Shown here: positions 5,223 through 7,375 of the stretch, piece after piece
Layout: every line of letters starts with the position of its first letter
Position numbering within the stretch: position 1 is the stretch's first letter
From: DATAQC01 sp039649175
GTDB taxonomy: Bacteria; Actinomycetota; Acidimicrobiia; Acidimicrobiales; AC-14
Assembly (NCBI GenBank): GCA_039649175.1
Contig: JBBWZS010000044.1
Span: 1-7,375, forward strand
Reading direction: 5' to 3'
Length of the DNA stretch: 7,375 bases
Position numbers and translations under genes: made by a program
The notes under the pieces: model-generated
Database searches by the model: none
What the model was told of the DNA's origin: nothing
What the model saw: the letters and a program-made list of their open reading frames with translations, nothing else

Positions 5223-5379
5223 CGCTCGCCTCCGCGGCTGTGAGAAGCCTGCATGGCCGGCTCGGCCGACGGCCGGCACGGCGGGGGGAAGCGGCGAGAA
5301 CCAACCCTAGCGACGGGGTGTGACGGCCATGGCCTCGACGGGTCCGGTCGTGCGGGGCCCCATCGCCGTCACCGACGGC
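5223..5379 (-). promoter_or_regulatory. Intergenic region upstream of the SSB-like gene
   Basis: This 157-bp gap separates the TPR gene stop from the SSB-like start. Directly after the TPR stop, GCCGTC/GACGGC (5365-5379, 3-base loop) can form a 6-bp hairpin without a T-run, a weak terminator candidate. TAGGGT on the minus strand (5309-5304) is a possible -10 box giving a leader of about 75 nt. That leader would include a GCCGGC/GCCGGC stem (5256-5261 with 5272-5277). No convincing -35 was found. The promoter is plausible but unproven. Confidence 0.3.
5229..5233 (-). promoter_or_regulatory. Ribosome binding site of the SSB-like gene
   Basis: A consensus GGAGG on the minus strand lies 6 nt before the ATG at 5222. 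It is the best Shine-Dalgarno in the window. It fixes the start upstream of the Thr-rich repeat, so the repeat is translated. Confidence 0.7.
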
Positions 5380-6618
5380 TCAGCCCAGTGACCCCAGACG
5401 TTCGGCGGTGTCGGCCAGATCGGGGTCGAACTCGGCTACCCGGGCGAACAGCTCCCGGGCGCGGACGGTGTCGCCGGCCCGTTCGTAGAGATCGGCCAGC
5501 GCGTACCAGAGGCGCAGATGATGGTCGGACGGCGCCCTTCGCTTCTTGACCGGGCCACGTTCCAGCAGGGCGATGGCCTCGCTGAGCCGTCCCTGGTCGG
5601 CCAGCGCTCCGGCGGCCACGATGCGTCCTTCGGTCACCACCGCCGCCGACGGCGATGCCCGACGCAGTTCGTCCCAGACCTCGCCGGCCCGCCGGTAGCG
5701 CTTCACGGCCCGGTAGCAGTCGGCCAGCATGGGATGCAGATCGGTGGAACCGCTCAGGCGAACGAAGGCCTCGAGATGCTCGGCGGCCACCGTCCAGTTG
5801 CCCAACCGGTACGACGCCATCCCCGCCACTTCCCGCACGGCGGCGACGTCAGGGGCCAGCTTCACCAGCGGTCGGGCCATGCGAATGGCGTCACGGGCCC
5901 GGCCCCGCTCGAGGGCGGCGCCGGCGTCGAGCAGCCGGCGCTCGGCGGCGGGGGCGTCCTTGGCGCCCAACACCTTCACCAGGTCACGCCCCACCGACTC
6001 CGGGAGGCGTCGCTCGGGTCGAGAGCGTCGGGCGGTGGCAGGCGCCGCGCTCGCCTCCGGGCGGGGCTCCTCGATCCACTGGTCCTGGTCGTCCCCCGAC
6101 GCCGCCCTCGGCGGCCGCCGGGCATGGGGATCGGACTGCTCCCGACGGGCCGGATCGGGCTCGCGCACGGCCTGGGCGGCGCCCCGGCGCGCGACCTTGC
6201 CCCACGACCGGAGAGGGTCCGGTGACGCCCCCCTTCCCGACGGCCCACCACGCGACCCGGGCCGACCCCGGGGGGCGCCGGTCGAGCGCCGGTCCCCGGC
6301 GCCCGCAGGGGGGGCCGACGACGATCCCGGCGGCTTTCGGCGGGGCCCCGGTCTGGTCGAGGCGCCGTCGGTCCAGGGTTGGTCCGCCGACTTGGCGGGC
6401 GGGCGGCCCGTCCCTCCATCGCCGGCGCCACGGCGGGGCGGGCGCCCCGAGGGGCGGGGCGGAGCCGGACTGCGCCTGTCACTGCCGCCGCCTGCGCCCC
6501 GTGGCGCCGACCCCCGCACCGGGGGGCCACCGCGGCCCCGCCCTCCGCTCGACGCCGGGCGCCCCCGCCAGGCCGGATCACCGTCGGGCCGGGGCCGCCG
6601 TGGTGGTCGGGCGGCCAT
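5380..6618 (-). CDS. TPR-repeat protein with long Arg/Pro/Gly-rich N-terminal region
   Basis: The 412-residue product has two halves. Residues 1-205 are low complexity, basic and rich in Arg, Pro, Gly and Ser (for example GGRGRGGPP, GRPPRRG, GAPRGRPGSRGG), likely disordered and able to bind nucleic acid. Residues 210-412 are helical with TPR-like repeats: AAERRLLDAGAALERGRARD, AAVREVAGMASYRLGNWTVA, LHPMLADCYRAVKRYRRAGE, VAAGALADQGRLSEAIALLE and LWYALADLYERAGDTVRARE. The ATG at 6618 is chosen because TACGCT lies 6 nt upstream, the spacing of a leaderless actinobacterial start; the longer open frame runs into the 5S rRNA. It follows the rRNA terminator. A TPR-like gene upstream of tlyA (Rv1691 in M. 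tuberculosis, from memory) may be its counterpart. Molecular function is unknown; a scaffold role is inferred. Confidence 0.85.
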   Translation of the reverse strand: MAARPPRRPRPDGDPAWRGRPASSGGRGRGGPPVRGSAPRGAGGGSDRRSPAPPRPSGRPPRRGAGDGGTGRPPAKSADQPWTDGASTRPGPRRKPPGSSSAPPAGAGDRRSTGAPRGRPGSRGGPSGRGASPDPLRSWGKVARRGAAQAVREPDPARREQSDPHARRPPRAASGDDQDQWIEEPRPEASAAPATARRSRPERRLPESVGRDLVKVLGAKDAPAAERRLLDAGAALERGRARDAIRMARPLVKLAPDVAAVREVAGMASYRLGNWTVAAEHLEAFVRLSGSTDLHPMLADCYRAVKRYRRAGEVWDELRRASPSAAVVTEGRIVAAGALADQGRLSEAIALLERGPVKKRRAPSDHHLRLWYALADLYERAGDTVRARELFARVAEFDPDLADTAERLGSLG

Positions 6619-6624
6619 TGGCGC

Positions 6625-6630
6625 AGCGTA
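6625..6630 (-). promoter_or_regulatory. -10 box of a probable leaderless promoter for the TPR gene
   Basis: TACGCT on the minus strand is followed by exactly 6 nt and then the ATG at 6618, so transcription would start at or next to the A of ATG. No Shine-Dalgarno is present. The -35 position (CGTTCG at 17-nt spacing) is a poor match. Confidence 0.5.
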
Positions 6631-6655
6631 CCGGACGACGCCACGCCCGAACGCG

Positions 6656-6685
6656 AAGATGGCCACCCCGAAAGGTGGCCATCTT
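6656..6685 (-). terminator. Perfect 12-bp hairpin, likely rRNA operon terminator
   Basis: AAGATGGCCACC (6685 to 6674) pairs perfectly with GGTGGCCATCTT (6667 to 6656) around a 6-base loop (TTTCGG). It starts 10 nt beyond the 5S 3' end. No T-run follows (next bases CGCGTT), as is common for high-GC actinobacterial terminators. Being an inverted repeat it could work in both directions, and it insulates the rRNA operon from the TPR gene 38 nt further on. Confidence 0.8.
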
Positions 6686-6694
6686 GGTGAGAAA

Positions 6695-6812
<118 letters not shown>

Positions 6813-6875
6813 ACCTGTTGTCAGGAAGGCGCCGAAGCGTCTCCTCAAGACTTCCATAGCGAGCACGAATAACAA
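6813..6875 (-). other. 23S-5S internal transcribed spacer with a UUCG hairpin
   Basis: About 63 nt separate the 23S 3' end from 5S. On the minus strand, around 6845-6823, a GC-rich stem with one A-C mismatch is closed by C(UUCG)G (loop within 6837-6832), an unusually stable tetraloop. It may be a processing or spacing element. There is no tRNA in the spacer. Confidence 0.5.

Positions 6876-7375
<500 letters not shown>

Noticed and set aside
6813..6875. A tRNA gene in the 23S-5S spacer
   Set aside because: The spacer is about 63 nt with no T-loop (GTTCRA) or cloverleaf arrangement.

Overview
The window is high-GC bacterial chromosomal DNA, apart from the rRNA part at the right end. It most likely comes from an actinobacterium, possibly class Acidimicrobiia; that placement is inference. 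It rests on the GC richness, frequent GTG starts, apparently leaderless genes, the TlyA-NadK-RecN cluster and the rRNA sequence. Nothing here looks like a phage, an insertion sequence or a CRISPR array, and no tRNA was seen.

Left part (1-2567, minus strand). Four genes are tightly packed and probably co-transcribed from about 2567 leftward: a phasin-like coiled-coil protein with a basic Ala/Thr/Lys/Pro tail, the rRNA 2'-O-methyltransferase TlyA, NAD kinase, and the first 70 codons of RecN. Every junction overlaps or is nearly coupled. The phasin stop overlaps a CTG that is the best tlyA start. nadK starts inside the end of tlyA. nadK is joined to recN by three successive TGATG stop/start overlaps in a 17-bp repeat.

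Middle (2568-4784). A 137-bp divergent spacer separates that operon from two plus-strand genes: a rhomboid intramembrane serine protease with its catalytic residues intact, and a DUF1015-family protein of unknown biochemistry. The DUF1015 gene converges on the next minus-strand gene across a 22-bp gap that holds a short GC-rich hairpin.

Right part (4785-7375, minus strand). From right to left come the 3' end of a 23S rRNA gene, a spacer, a complete 5S rRNA, a 12-bp perfect hairpin (likely the rRNA operon terminator), a TPR-repeat protein with a 200-residue Arg/Pro/Gly-rich N-terminal region that appears leaderless, and a small SSB-like OB-fold protein with an N-terminal Thr-rich 15-bp repeat.

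How it fits together. The TPR gene plus tlyA-nadK-recN resembles an order I recall from Mycobacterium tuberculosis (TPR-like, HAD phosphatase, tlyA, ppnK, recN). Here the block is split by the plus-strand rhomboid/DUF1015 pair, and no HAD phosphatase is visible. No defence or mobile system can be supported. The most unusual features are the nadK-recN stop/start relay, the probable CTG start of tlyA, and the low-complexity tails on the phasin-like, SSB-like and TPR proteins.
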